Positions 45,374-56,707 of a stretch of DNA of 64,000 nt are shown here, one piece after another (within the stretch, counting starts at the first letter, position 1; the number at the start of each line of letters is the position of its first letter). Source of the DNA: Rhodanobacteraceae bacterium (GTDB lineage: Bacteria > Pseudomonadota > Gammaproteobacteria > Xanthomonadales > Rhodanobacteraceae); assembly GCA_016790075.1 (NCBI GenBank), contig JAEUPP010000020.1:36248-100247 (forward strand). Reading direction: 5' to 3'. Under the pieces are notes generated by a model. The model did not search any database. It saw nothing but the letters and a program-made list of their open reading frames with translations, and was not told the origin of the DNA. The position numbers and the translations under genes are program-made.

Positions 45374-46759
45374 TCATGAAGCGGGTCGCACTGGTGCGCG
45401 TGCGGCGATTTCGGCGACTAGCCGCGCATGCGTCCCGGCGTCCAGGCGGTAGAACAGCATGACCGCGCACGAGGCGAGCATGCCGAACATGGGGAACAAC
45501 GTGAACAGGTACTTGAGTCCCTCGACCGTTGACGGTGTCTGGTCCTGGTTCGGCACATAGCCGATCCAGACCAGATAGAGGCCGACGAAGGCGGAGGAAA
45601 GGCCGAGCGCCGATTTCTGGATCAAGGTGACCAGGCCGAACACGAACCCCTCGACACGCACGCCGGATCGCCACTCACCGTATTCGACCGTGTCCGGCAC
45701 GATAGACCAGAAGTTGACCGCGATCGCGGCCGAGCCGAACGCGCTGATCCCGATCAGCACGAATACCAGGGTCGGGTCCGGTCTGCTGATCAGGTTCAGC
45801 ACGACTAGCGCCGCCGTCGCAATGAGCAGACCGATGATCCACGCCGCGCGCTTGCCGGTATGGCGGCTGATCAGCGTCCAAGGCAGGATCGCCAGCATTT
45901 GCACGAGCGGGATCATGCTGGCGAGATCGCCGGTCATGGTCGGCTCGCCGCGCATGTAGTACTGCACGAAGTAAGGCAGGCTCGCGCTGCTCACCGTGCT
46001 GGCGAAGCCGAACAGGGCGATCGCCGCGGCCGCCTGCAGGAAAGGCGTGTTCTTCGCCAGCATACGCAGCAGTTCGCCGACGGGAGGATGAGCTTGCTGC
46101 TCGGCGACCGGTTCGAGGCGTTCCTCGGTCAATCCATAGCTCGCGAAGATGACCAGGGTCGCAAACGTCGACAGGATCGCCGCCGACCAGAAATAGGCCG
46201 AGTCCGGATGGCCGATGCCGAGCCATGTCACCAGTCGCGGCGTCGCGAAGCCGACCACGGCCGAGCCGCTGAAGGCGAACAGCATGCGCGCGCCGGCCAG
46301 CCAGTTGCGCTCTATCGAGTCGCGGGTCATCGACGCCATCATCGCGCCGTAGGGAATGTTGACGGCGGCGTAAATCGTGCGAAATACCAACTGGGTGACC
46401 AGCGCATACAGGATCAGCGCGGTGTCGTGGAACGGCACCGGCAGAAATACGAAACTGAAACTCACGGCCAGCGGAATAGCGCCGAACAGCATGTACGGGC
46501 GATAGCGTCCGAAGCGCGTGCGCGTCTTGTTGGCGACGATGCCGATCAGCGGATCGATCAGGCCGTCCCAGATCAGGCAGATCATGACGATGAGGCCCGC
46601 ACTGCCGCTGTCGAGGCCGAGCACATCGGTGTAGTACTTGAGCAGGAAGACCTGCAGCGGCAGCCAGTAGAAATTGAAGGCGAAATCGCCGAGCCCATAG
46701 CCGAGATAGCGCCGCGCCGGCAGCCGCTGCGGGATTGCTGCGGAAGGGATTGCGTTCAT
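45374..46759 (-). CDS. GPH-family sugar:cation symporter (MFS)
   Basis: 461 residues with about 12 transmembrane helices. The N-terminal signature (YGLGDFAFNFYWLPLQVFLL, then YYTDVLGL) and the conserved loop (DPLIGIVANKTRTRFGRYRP) are typical of the glycoside-pentoside-hexuronide:cation symporters. Start chosen at MNAIP, 103 bases after the GH1 stop. It would import the sugar released or carried into the periplasm by the TonB receptor for cytoplasmic cleavage by the GH1 enzyme. Confidence 0.88.
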   Translation of the reverse strand: MNAIPSAAIPQRLPARRYLGYGLGDFAFNFYWLPLQVFLLKYYTDVLGLDSGSAGLIVMICLIWDGLIDPLIGIVANKTRTRFGRYRPYMLFGAIPLAVSFSFVFLPVPFHDTALILYALVTQLVFRTIYAAVNIPYGAMMASMTRDSIERNWLAGARMLFAFSGSAVVGFATPRLVTWLGIGHPDSAYFWSAAILSTFATLVIFASYGLTEERLEPVAEQQAHPPVGELLRMLAKNTPFLQAAAAIALFGFASTVSSASLPYFVQYYMRGEPTMTGDLASMIPLVQMLAILPWTLISRHTGKRAAWIIGLLIATAALVVLNLISRPDPTLVFVLIGISAFGSAAIAVNFWSIVPDTVEYGEWRSGVRVEGFVFGLVTLIQKSALGLSSAFVGLYLVWIGYVPNQDQTPSTVEGLKYLFTLFPMFGMLASCAVMLFYRLDAGTHARLVAEIAARAPVRPAS

Positions 46760-46861
46760 GGGTTCGGGTTCACTCCGGCAGGGGGCGGCGGGGCGGCGCG
46801 ACAGTGCAGCACGCCCGGCTTGTCGCGCGATACGCGTGGTCGGTTTGTGGCCAGGCACAGC

Positions 46862-48384
<1,523 letters not shown>

Positions 48385-48439
48385 CCCTCGCCGGGGAGCC
48401 GGTTTGCCCTGAGCATCGGACGAACAGCGCGGCCGGGTA

Positions 48440-50878
48440 TCAGAACCAGAAGCCGAAATTCAGGCCGACGGTTCGTGGCGGCAGGTATTGCGAGAGGTAT
48501 TCGAAGCCGCTGCCGACGGCTGTCCTGCCCGCACTCGTACGCACGCGCTTGTCCTCAAGGTTGTCGACGTAGAGGTCGACGTACCAGGTGGCGTCCGGAT
48601 TGAGGTAGCGCATGCTCAGGTCAGTACGGTGGTAGCTGGCCTGTTTGTCGCCCTCGCCGAGGTTGAACGCGCTGAGCCAGCTTTCAGTCTCGTAGTGGGT
48701 ACTGACACGCGGGGTCAGCCGCGCACCGCTGGACAAGCGGAAATCGTGCTCATAGACCAGGGTAAACGCGGCATCCGGGGCATGCGCGAGTTCGTTGCCC
48801 GAGACGTCGAGACAGTTGCCGATACCCGATGCGGCCGGGCAGGGCGGCAGCCCCTGATAGTCGTTGGAGCCGGCGTAAAGCAGGGTGCCGAGCTTCTTGT
48901 GCGGAATCGCCGAGAACACGAATTGCAGGCGGTCGACGTCGGTCAGGCGCGCATTCAGTTCAGATTCGAAGCCCCAGACCTTGGTACTGCCCTTCACGTT
49001 GGAGAAGCCGAGTCCGCGGCTGCCATCGACGAACGTGATCGGTGCGGCAAGCTGAAAATCCTTGAAATCCTCGTAGTAGATGGCGTTGTTCCAGACCACC
49101 CGTCCATCGAAGAAGGACGACTTGGTGCCGATCTCGAAATTGGTCAGCTCTTCGTGCCCGTAGGGCACGCCGCCGTCCTGCAGACCACCGGATTTGTAGC
49201 CGGTCGAAACGCTGGCGTAGAGCAGGAAGCCTGGAGCCACGTCGTAGTCTGCGCGCGCAAGCCAGGTCAACTGACCGTGGTCGTACTGGCCGTCGTTGAT
49301 GCCACCGACCCCGAATCCGAAACCGTTCGCATTGCTCGGAATGGTGCCCGGCGCGATCGGCACCTGCGGCACGTTGGGATTGCCGTAGCCTTGCCAGCCC
49401 CAGCCGCGACCGCCGATGTTCTCCTTCGCATCATCGGTGTAGCGCAGGCCGCCAGTCAGGCGGAACGCGTCCGACACGTTCCAGGTCGCCTGGCCGAAAA
49501 TGGCTTTGGAATCGACGGTCTGCTTGGGCTGGATGAACGAACCTTGCCAGGCGACCGTGCCCTGCTGGGTACCATTGAAGATCGGGATGTCGAAACGGAT
49601 CTTGTTCTTCTCGGCGGCGTAGTAGAGCCCGAGTATCCAGTCGACGGTGTTCTCGCCGTCGGACTTCAAGTTCAGTTCGTGGCTGTGATTTCTATAGACC
49701 GAATAGTTGGTGCGGTCTTGCTGGTAGGTCGCGCCCGTCGTGAAACTGGTCGGCACCTGCACGCCGCCGTCCTGATCGAAATCCGCCGACCCTTCGAAGC
49801 GGCTGACGCCGGCAATGTAGGACAACGACAGGTAGTCGCTGAGCTCCCAATCCATGCGGCTGCGCACGGTCTGCGCCTCGCGGTCGAGGGACGGGGCCGT
49901 GTCAATCAGCGCGGACCAGAAATCCTGACCCGCGCGCGGCCTCTGCATCAGGTTCATGTTCGGCGTGCCGGTATCGCGGAAGTATTCGTAGGAAACGTTC
50001 CAGCTGAATTCGCTGCTCGGCTGGAACAGGCTGCTGATCCGCACAGCGCTCTGGTTCTGCGCGTTGTACTTGTCACCGCCGCTGACGAACAGGTTCGGAT
50101 TGATCGGCTGGAACGCAGCCGGATCGCCGCCCGATGCCAGGTAGGCTGCGCGCTGCGACTCGAGCGACGGCAGCAGTGCCCCGGGATTCTGGTAGTCGAC
50201 GTAGCCCTCATGCTGCTCGTGGGCGAAGGCGACGCGCATCGCCCAGCTGTCGCTGATCGGCAGGTTAAAGGCGCCGCGTCCGCCGAGGCGTGCGTAGCTG
50301 CCGAGCCCGAACTGCAGAGTGCCCGAGCTGTCGCCGATCTCGGGCTTGGCTGTCTGCATGTTGACCGCGCCAACTGTCGAATTGCGACCCCATAGCGTGC
50401 CTTGTGGTCCGCGCAGTACCTCGACCGATTCGAGATCGAGCAACAACGAGGCAGCGCCCTCCGCCCGCGGCGTGTAGATGCCGTCGACAAACAGGGCGAC
50501 CTCCGGATCGGCGTATTCGGTCTTGGCGCTGTCGTTGCCAATGCCGCGCAGGGTCAGCGTGATCACGCCGTGGTCGCCCTGGGTGGTCGCGGCAAAGCCG
50601 GGTACCAGGCTGGTGATGTCCTGCACGGTGATCACGCGTTCCTTGTCCAGTGTCAGCCCGCTGATCGCCGTGATCGCGATCGGGGTCTTCTGCAGCGGCG
50701 TACTGCGCTTGGTCGCCGTTACCGTGACCACGTCGAGAGCGGTGGTCTCGGCATCGCCGCCGGCGTCCGGCGTCGACTTCGAATTCGTGCCGGCATCGCC
50801 TTGTGCCGCCGCCACGGCCGAACTGGCCGCAAGCACTGCGGCGATGGAACGGTGAAGCAGGGTCTTGCGAACGAACAT
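48440..50878 (-). CDS. TonB-dependent receptor
   Basis: 812 residues with a signal peptide (LLHRSIAAVLAASSAVAAAQ), a TonB-box-like segment (ALDVVTVTATKR), a plug domain (ITSLVPGFAATTQGDHGVIT, RGPQGTLWGRNSTVGAVNMQ) and a beta barrel ending in VGLNFGFWF, with the terminal aromatic typical of outer-membrane proteins. ATG 50878 has GGGAG six bases upstream. Outer-membrane importer for the glucoside used by this locus. Divergent from the halogenase gene, under three LacI-type operators. Confidence 0.92.
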   Translation of the reverse strand: MFVRKTLLHRSIAAVLAASSAVAAAQGDAGTNSKSTPDAGGDAETTALDVVTVTATKRSTPLQKTPIAITAISGLTLDKERVITVQDITSLVPGFAATTQGDHGVITLTLRGIGNDSAKTEYADPEVALFVDGIYTPRAEGAASLLLDLESVEVLRGPQGTLWGRNSTVGAVNMQTAKPEIGDSSGTLQFGLGSYARLGGRGAFNLPISDSWAMRVAFAHEQHEGYVDYQNPGALLPSLESQRAAYLASGGDPAAFQPINPNLFVSGGDKYNAQNQSAVRISSLFQPSSEFSWNVSYEYFRDTGTPNMNLMQRPRAGQDFWSALIDTAPSLDREAQTVRSRMDWELSDYLSLSYIAGVSRFEGSADFDQDGGVQVPTSFTTGATYQQDRTNYSVYRNHSHELNLKSDGENTVDWILGLYYAAEKNKIRFDIPIFNGTQQGTVAWQGSFIQPKQTVDSKAIFGQATWNVSDAFRLTGGLRYTDDAKENIGGRGWGWQGYGNPNVPQVPIAPGTIPSNANGFGFGVGGINDGQYDHGQLTWLARADYDVAPGFLLYASVSTGYKSGGLQDGGVPYGHEELTNFEIGTKSSFFDGRVVWNNAIYYEDFKDFQLAAPITFVDGSRGLGFSNVKGSTKVWGFESELNARLTDVDRLQFVFSAIPHKKLGTLLYAGSNDYQGLPPCPAASGIGNCLDVSGNELAHAPDAAFTLVYEHDFRLSSGARLTPRVSTHYETESWLSAFNLGEGDKQASYHRTDLSMRYLNPDATWYVDLYVDNLEDKRVRTSAGRTAVGSGFEYLSQYLPPRTVGLNFGFWF

Positions 50879-50964
50879 GGATGTCTCCCTCGCGATGATG
50901 ACGCCCTCTGAGCCAGTCCCCGAGCGCCTGTGAATACCCGCCGGCGGCACAGGGTGCATACCGA

Positions 50965-50978
50965 TGGCAGCGCTGTCA
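50965..50978. promoter_or_regulatory. LacI-type operator 1
   Basis: TGGCAGCGCTGTCA, a near-perfect dyad around AGCGCT, 87 bases upstream of the TonB receptor start. Confidence 0.7.
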
Positions 50979-50987
50979 ATTGAAATT

Positions 50988-51001
50988 TGATAGCGCTGTC
51001 A
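50988..51001. promoter_or_regulatory. LacI-type operator 2
   Basis: TGATAGCGCTGTCA, centred 23 bp (about two helical turns) from operator 1. Confidence 0.72.
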
Positions 51002-51031
51002 TTTGGTGAAAATGACTGCTGCAATGCAAAA

Positions 51032-51045
51032 TGACAGCGCAGTCA
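51032..51045. promoter_or_regulatory. LacI-type operator 3
   Basis: TGACAGCGCAGTCA, centred 44 bp (about four turns) from operator 2 and 70 bases before the halogenase start. Phased operators would allow one regulator to repress both divergent promoters. Confidence 0.68.
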
Positions 51046-51114
51046 TTCGCGCGTACGTTGCGCGGCTCGGTGTCAATCGGCGCGTCGTCAGCGCACGAAT
51101 CAGGAGCTGCAATC

Positions 51115-52680
51115 ATGCTGCGGAGCGTATTGATCGCGGGCGGCGGAACGGCAGGCTGGCTGTGCGCCTGCTATCTGGCCAAGACCCTCAATATCCGGGC
51201 ACCGGGTGCAGTCCGCATCCAGCTCGTGGAGTCGCCTGATATCGGCATCCTCGGAGTTGGCGAAGGCACGTTCCCGTCGATTCGCGGCGCGCTCTCGCAA
51301 ATCGGCATCAGCGAAGCGCGCTTCATCCGGGAAACCCAGGCCACCTTCAAGCAAGGTATCCGCTTCGTCGACTGGGTCCGTCCGGCTGGTTCGCCCGGCC
51401 GCAATCACTACTTCCATCCATTCAATCTGCCCAGTTCGCGTGTCGACGGACTCGATCTGGTCCCGTACTGGCTGCTCGGCGAAGCCGGTGAAGGTGTCGC
51501 GTTCGCCGATGCGGTAACCCTGCAGAAAGCTGTCGCCGATGCCGGCTGTGCGCCGAAGCGTCGCCAGGACCCCGACTACGAGGGGCCGATGAATTACGCC
51601 TACCACTTCGATGCCATGAAGGTCGCCGCTCTGCTCGCCGCGGAAGGTCGCGCACTCGGCGTCGATCATCAGCTCGCCACCATCTGCGATGTGACGCTCA
51701 ACGCCAACGGTGGTGTCGCCGGCGTGGTCACACGCGAACTCGGCACGCTGCAGGCCGACCTCTATGTCGATTGCACCGGCCTGCGTGCAGCCCTTATTGG
51801 CAAGGCGCTGGGGCAACCGCTCCTGCCGGTGAGCGATGTCCTCTTCGCCGATCGTGCCGTTGCTATCCAGGTGCCCAATGCGGGTCCGGACACGCCAATC
51901 GCTTCGCATACGATCTCCACCGCTCACGAAGCCGGCTGGACCTGGGATATCGGCCTGCAGCAGCGCCGTGGGGTCGGCTACGTCTACTCGAGCCGGCATA
52001 CCAGCGACGATCGAGCCGAAGCAGTTCTGCGCGAATACATCGGAGCGGCAGCGCAGGGATTGAGTGCGCGCCGCCTGCCGTTCGAAACCGGCTATCGGCC
52101 GGTGCAGTGGAAACACAATTGCGTGGCGATCGGTCTCTCGGCCGGCTTCCTCGAGCCCCTCGAAGCGACCGGCATCGGCCTGGTCGAGATGGGCACCTAT
52201 CTGCTCGCCCACCTGCTGCCGATGGATGCCTGCTTCGATCGCGCCGCTGCGCATTTCAGTCGCATGATGAGCGAGCGCTACACGCGTATCGTCGATTTTC
52301 TCAAGCTTCACTACTGCCTGACCCAGCGTCGTGACAGCGCGTTCTGGATCGACAATGCCGATACGGCCAGCATTCCGTCATCACTGCGCGACCGCCTTGC
52401 CGAATGGCGCCAGCGCCCACCACACCGTCTCGACTTCGTAACGGACCTGGAAATGTTCATGCCGGCAAGCTGGCAGTTCATTCTTTACGGCATGGAATTC
52501 CAGACCGACCTGCGCGATCAGCGCGGGCGCTATCCGCGCGCGGAGGAAGCGCGACGCGAATTCACCATGCTGCGCGCTGTCAGCCAGCACGCCATCCGGG
52601 ACCTGCCTGCACACCGCGACCTCGTCGAGCACCTCTGCGCGCCCCGCCCCGAGCGCTGGAACGCGGCTATGCGCGGGTGA
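51115..52680 (+). CDS. Flavin-dependent tryptophan halogenase-like protein
   Basis: 521 residues from ATG 51115, with AGGAG eight bases upstream. It has the FAD motif IAGGGTAGW at 7-15, the catalytic Lys79 (ATFKQGIRF) and the Glu of FLEPLEATG at 347. The halogenase hallmark WxWxIP reads WTWDIG here (275-280), so the Pro is replaced. Members of this family beside TonB receptors in sugar loci are common in Xanthomonadales and Caulobacterales, and their substrates are mostly unknown. Shared operators tie it to glucoside utilisation. Confidence 0.87.
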   Translation: MLRSVLIAGGGTAGWLCACYLAKTLNIRAPGAVRIQLVESPDIGILGVGEGTFPSIRGALSQIGISEARFIRETQATFKQGIRFVDWVRPAGSPGRNHYFHPFNLPSSRVDGLDLVPYWLLGEAGEGVAFADAVTLQKAVADAGCAPKRRQDPDYEGPMNYAYHFDAMKVAALLAAEGRALGVDHQLATICDVTLNANGGVAGVVTRELGTLQADLYVDCTGLRAALIGKALGQPLLPVSDVLFADRAVAIQVPNAGPDTPIASHTISTAHEAGWTWDIGLQQRRGVGYVYSSRHTSDDRAEAVLREYIGAAAQGLSARRLPFETGYRPVQWKHNCVAIGLSAGFLEPLEATGIGLVEMGTYLLAHLLPMDACFDRAAAHFSRMMSERYTRIVDFLKLHYCLTQRRDSAFWIDNADTASIPSSLRDRLAEWRQRPPHRLDFVTDLEMFMPASWQFILYGMEFQTDLRDQRGRYPRAEEARREFTMLRAVSQHAIRDLPAHRDLVEHLCAPRPERWNAAMRG

Positions 52681-52944
52681 GGAACCGCGCCATGGATCAC
52701 CACAGTATGGTCGCCGGCGCCCCGAGCGGCGGAGCACCCTAGGCCACCGACCAGCACGCGGCCACGCTCGCCCGCTGCCGGCGTAGGGAGAAGGGATGGG
52801 TGTTCCGCCGGCGCTTTGAAGAACGCAGCACTGGTCTGCTGGTGCCAGATCTCGTTGCCTATTCCTTCACGGCGGACTGACCGGAAAGGGCGTTCGGCTC
52901 GCTGTCTTTAGTATCTTCGCCGCTGGTTCCGGCGGTGCCTTCCC
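52681..52944 (+). other. Gap with possible DUF1501 echo
   Basis: No intact gene. The frame around 52690-52780 reads MDHHSMVAGAPSGGAP, a stop, then ATDQHAATLARC, which weakly recalls the DUF1501 C-terminal region seen at 43851-44099. Probably decayed. Confidence 0.25.
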
Positions 52945-54399
52945 ATGAGTTCCAGCGAACACGATCACCGACCCACAGCGACTCAGCCCGAGGCGGTGCC
53001 GGGCAGGGTCAGCTTCGAGCGCCTGCGCGAGCGTACCGACGAGCTTGAGCTGCTGATCTCCGGTCTCACCCTGCTCGCCCTGCTGACACTGCCGGGCTGG
53101 CTGCAGGAGCGCTTCGGCAATGCTTATGCCGTACTCCCGTTCGGACTGCTGGCCGCTGCTTCGATGACGGTGCCGATGGCCATCGCCATCTGCTACACGC
53201 TGGCCGCGGGATTCGTGCTGCACCTGGGTGTGCGTGCCTATTGGGTCGGCCTGATCGGGCTCAAGGCGGTATTCCCTGCGGGTGTCAACTGGAGCCGCTC
53301 GGTGACCCTGGGGCCAATCCGCCGCGAGCAACTGCAGCAGACCCTGCCGCGGATCGACAGCAGCATCGACCGCGCCGACCGGCTGGCCTCGCTGCTGTTC
53401 TCGCTGAACCTGCTCGCCGGAGTTGCACTGTCCTGGATCGGTCTGCTGGCCGTGCTGGTGTTCATCGTCGCTGGCCTGCTCGGCGCGGAGGTCGGTGCCG
53501 CCAACCGCTATGTCAACGTCGCCATCCAGGGGTTCTTCAACCTGATGCTGCTGGCCGCGCTGTCGCGCTGGGTGCTTGATGCCCTGCTGGCGGGCCGCTT
53601 TCCCACGCTGCGCCGGTCGGCGGCTTTCCGCGGGCTGGTCTGGCTGGTGACGGCCGTGACCCGCGTGTACTTCCCTGACCGTCTGCTTGCCCTGCTGCGG
53701 CTGACCCTGCAGAGCAATACCCGTCCGCGCCTGTTTGCCTTCGCCTTTCTTTTCGTGATGCTGCTCGCGCCGCTGGTGGGGGCCATCTACTTTCAGCGCA
53801 GCGCGGACTTTGATCCTCTTCGTACCCTCGAATACATCGGTGATGCCGAAGTTCGCGGCGGCGCCCGCAGCGCGCACTACGAGACCCAGCGGACCACTCT
53901 CAACCGCAGACGGGGCGAGCCTATGATCCCCGCGCCGGTGATCGAAACCGGCTGGCTGCCGCTTTTCCTGCCTTATCAGGCGCTGCGTGACGATGTGCTG
54001 CTGCGCTTGCGCTGTCCGGAGCTGGTCGCGGCAAGAAAGTCTGGTGGGCTGCCCGTGCCGGGCCGTGAGCGTTCGAAAGGAATCGCCGAGTGCCTTGGCC
54101 GGCTCTGGCAAGTACAGCTCAACGGCCGCGTACTCGCGCTCGACCGGTTCTTCGTCAGTGAACGCAGCGATCTCGGATTTCGTGGTCTGTCGGGCTACAT
54201 CGACCTGCGGAGCGAAGTGCCGGGTCTGCAGTGGCTGCGGGTCATCTGGCGGCCCGGGCCGGAACAGGAGACCCTCGTCAGTGATCTGGTCGGACCGGGA
54301 AGCCTTCACTACAACATCCCGTTCCTGTGGAGTCCGGAAGCGGCGTACCAGGGCCCACCCCCTTCGGCTGCCCAGCCGGTACCTGCTGGGCAGCCCTGA
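52945..54399 (+). CDS. Polytopic membrane protein of unknown function
   Basis: 484 residues. At least five transmembrane helices lie in the first 280 residues (LELLISGLTLLALLTLPGWL, LPFGLLAAASMTVPMAIAIC, LLFSLNLLAGVALSWIGLLA, FAFAFLFVMLLAPLVGAIYF). A soluble C-terminal domain of about 190 residues follows, rich in Arg and Leu. No family recognised. It lies 316 bases ahead of the TIR operon on the same strand; whether it belongs to that system is unclear. Confidence 0.7.
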   Translation: MSSSEHDHRPTATQPEAVPGRVSFERLRERTDELELLISGLTLLALLTLPGWLQERFGNAYAVLPFGLLAAASMTVPMAIAICYTLAAGFVLHLGVRAYWVGLIGLKAVFPAGVNWSRSVTLGPIRREQLQQTLPRIDSSIDRADRLASLLFSLNLLAGVALSWIGLLAVLVFIVAGLLGAEVGAANRYVNVAIQGFFNLMLLAALSRWVLDALLAGRFPTLRRSAAFRGLVWLVTAVTRVYFPDRLLALLRLTLQSNTRPRLFAFAFLFVMLLAPLVGAIYFQRSADFDPLRTLEYIGDAEVRGGARSAHYETQRTTLNRRRGEPMIPAPVIETGWLPLFLPYQALRDDVLLRLRCPELVAARKSGGLPVPGRERSKGIAECLGRLWQVQLNGRVLALDRFFVSERSDLGFRGLSGYIDLRSEVPGLQWLRVIWRPGPEQETLVSDLVGPGSLHYNIPFLWSPEAAYQGPPPSAAQPVPAGQP

Positions 54400-54715
54400 G
54401 CGGCAAGGGTTGCCTGCGAATTCCGCGGCGGCGCCCATTGAGCATCCAGCGTCCCCAGGGCACGACGCTGGCCGAGTTCGAGCCCGTCGAGTTCATCGGC
54501 AAGCGACTATTCGAGACATTGCCCGAACCTGGCGTTTGTACTTCGTATACTCCTGAAAATTGCAGTTGATGCTGCAGAGGTGGCGTTGGCGCTGAGGCAG
54601 CAGCCCGGGATGGATGTCGCGCGCAGCTCCTGCCAGGCCGGGCCATCGGGCATCGGATAACCACGCCTCCTGTCTTTGGGTATGCTCGGCGCAACGCCCA
54701 AAGCGTAGCGCCCTT
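54400..54715 (+). other. Upstream region of the TIR operon
   Basis: No gene. A TATACT sequence at 54546-54551 could be a -10 element, but no well-spaced -35 is evident. The operon promoter probably lies here. Confidence 0.3.
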
Positions 54716-56695
54716 ATGAACCCTCGACGCTTCCGTATTGCCCTGTCCTTTGCCGGCGAAAAAAGGGACTTTGTCGAGCAAGTCGCCGATCTGCTTGCGC
54801 AGCGATTCGGGCGAGACCAGATCCTCTACGACAAGTACCACGAGGCCGAATTCGCGCGCGGCGATCTGGGCATCTATCTGCCCAGGCTCTATGGCGAAGA
54901 ATCTGACCTGATCGTACCTGTGCTGTGCCCGAACTATGACCCTAAGCGCTGGACCGGTTGGGAGTGGCTGTACATTTACAGCTTGATGACGAAGACGGAC
55001 ATGAAGCGCGTGATGCCCAGTCGCTTCGGCTTTGCACACGCCGATGGCCTGAGCCCCGCCGCGGGCTTTATCGAACTGGATCACAAGACCCCGGCGCAGT
55101 TTGTCGCGCTGATCCTGCAGCGACTGGCGCTGAACGAAGGGAAGCCTTCCGATTTCTACTGGCAGGCCGCGAGCGAGCCGCAGCAGTCGGTTATCGCTGA
55201 CGCGCCGGCACCGGAATCGTCGCTTCACCGAAAGGACAGCGCCATGTCAACGATTCAACGCACCATCGTCAGATTCGATCTCGTCCAATCCACCAGCCTC
55301 GCAGGGCTGATCGGTGAAGCCGTGGATGAGGAAGCACGCACCCGGTTGAAGTCAAAAGTGCTCGACTTCGTCGGACCGGCGCTCGAACATGCGGGATTCA
55401 ATCCGGTTCCTGCGGACGCGATGTTCTCGCTGGATCATCCCTGGTACAAATGGGAAGGAGATGGCGCGTTCCTGCAGTTCGAAGTAGCGGATGCGGCCTG
55501 CAAGTTTGCACTTGAGTTTCAGGCGCTTGCTGAGCAGCGTGCCAGCGCACAAGTGCACGGGCCAATTCGTTTTCGCATTGGCATCGCAACGGGCCCGGTG
55601 ACCGCAAGCGAGTTGATGAAGCGACTGGAGCTGGAAGGCGACGCGCTGGCCTACGCCGCGCGAGTGGAGCCGAAGTGCACGGTAGGCGCCGTTCTGATCC
55701 ATGAGTCGACTGTTCAAGCCCTGAGTAATGACTGGCAGTGGCATGTCGGGCAGCCGATTGAGATTCAGGGCAAATTGCATGAGCCGCTTTTCCGAGCCTA
55801 TGAGCTGGTGGGCCGGCTCAATGGCAACGGCGGGTTGCCGCGAAGCGAGACTGAAATCCGCGATCGCATCGCTGAAAGATTGGGGCGCGTGCAGAGAAGC
55901 TCGGACTGGTTCAAGCAGCTTGCGGTGGAGCTGGAATCTCTCCGGGCTGGTGCACCGAGCCTGCCGCGCCCGATCGAAGTCTCTGCGCTGGCCGGTTGGG
56001 TAAAGCTGGCAGCGCTATCCGAATTGCGGGCGTATTTCCATGCGTTGGATAAGACCGCGGCACCTTCCGATGAAGCGGATCGCCAACTCGCGCTGGAGCT
56101 CCTGGTACTTGCGGCCGTTCGCCACATCGACTTTACGCAAGTGCCGCACCCAGTTGACGTAGGTACCGGCCAGAATGCGCGTGCGAGTTTTCTGAACATT
56201 CCCGTGTTGAGCCACGTGCTTGCCGGTGTTTGCGCGGCGGCGCGTATGGGACTACAGATTCACGTCGGCTCGCATGCAGCCGTCGCGGGCACCGTTGTGG
56301 TGTCCATTCCGCGCCGTCGTGCCGAATTCGACACCCTACTTCTGGGGGAGCTCTATCTGGCCTTGCTCCAAACGAAGTTCGATCCGACGGTTATTGGATC
56401 AGTGACAGATAGCTCCAGGGACCGAGATGACCGCGTAGAGAGAGCTTGGCGTCCGGTGAAAACGCATCTGGAGGGATTGCGCTTTAAAGGGCGTTTCGTG
56501 GCGCTGTGTCTCAGGTTCCAGGATATGGATACTGATGAGCAACGTGATCTTGTCCTAAAGGAAGTCGCGCGGGCGTGCGACAGCCTCGTAATCGGGCTTC
56601 GGGACCGGGATCAAGGATTGGTCAACGGGCTTCCACCCGGCCATCTCGCGTCCTGGATAGAGGATCTCTTGCGCCGCATAGCCCCGGATCGCTAA
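54716..56695 (+). CDS. TIR domain - nucleotide cyclase-like effector/sensor
   Basis: 659 residues. Residues 5-140 form a TIR domain: RIALSFAGEKRDFVEQVADL at the start and RWTGWEW, where Glu83 is the likely NADase catalytic residue. Residues 178-335 resemble a class III nucleotide cyclase: IVRFDLVQSTSL with a metal-type Asp188, WEGDGAFLQF with Asp249, and RFRIGIATGPV. The usual Asn in GDAVNxAAR is Ala here (GDALAYAAR), so it may bind rather than cyclise. The last 280 residues are unrecognised. First gene of a tight operon with a MoxR ATPase and an FGE-fusion gene. An NAD-depleting defence effector is inferred. Confidence 0.78.
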   Translation: MNPRRFRIALSFAGEKRDFVEQVADLLAQRFGRDQILYDKYHEAEFARGDLGIYLPRLYGEESDLIVPVLCPNYDPKRWTGWEWLYIYSLMTKTDMKRVMPSRFGFAHADGLSPAAGFIELDHKTPAQFVALILQRLALNEGKPSDFYWQAASEPQQSVIADAPAPESSLHRKDSAMSTIQRTIVRFDLVQSTSLAGLIGEAVDEEARTRLKSKVLDFVGPALEHAGFNPVPADAMFSLDHPWYKWEGDGAFLQFEVADAACKFALEFQALAEQRASAQVHGPIRFRIGIATGPVTASELMKRLELEGDALAYAARVEPKCTVGAVLIHESTVQALSNDWQWHVGQPIEIQGKLHEPLFRAYELVGRLNGNGGLPRSETEIRDRIAERLGRVQRSSDWFKQLAVELESLRAGAPSLPRPIEVSALAGWVKLAALSELRAYFHALDKTAAPSDEADRQLALELLVLAAVRHIDFTQVPHPVDVGTGQNARASFLNIPVLSHVLAGVCAAARMGLQIHVGSHAAVAGTVVVSIPRRRAEFDTLLLGELYLALLQTKFDPTVIGSVTDSSRDRDDRVERAWRPVKTHLEGLRFKGRFVALCLRFQDMDTDEQRDLVLKEVARACDSLVIGLRDRDQGLVNGLPPGHLASWIEDLLRRIAPDR

Positions 56696-56707
56696 AGGAG
56701 CCAAGCC

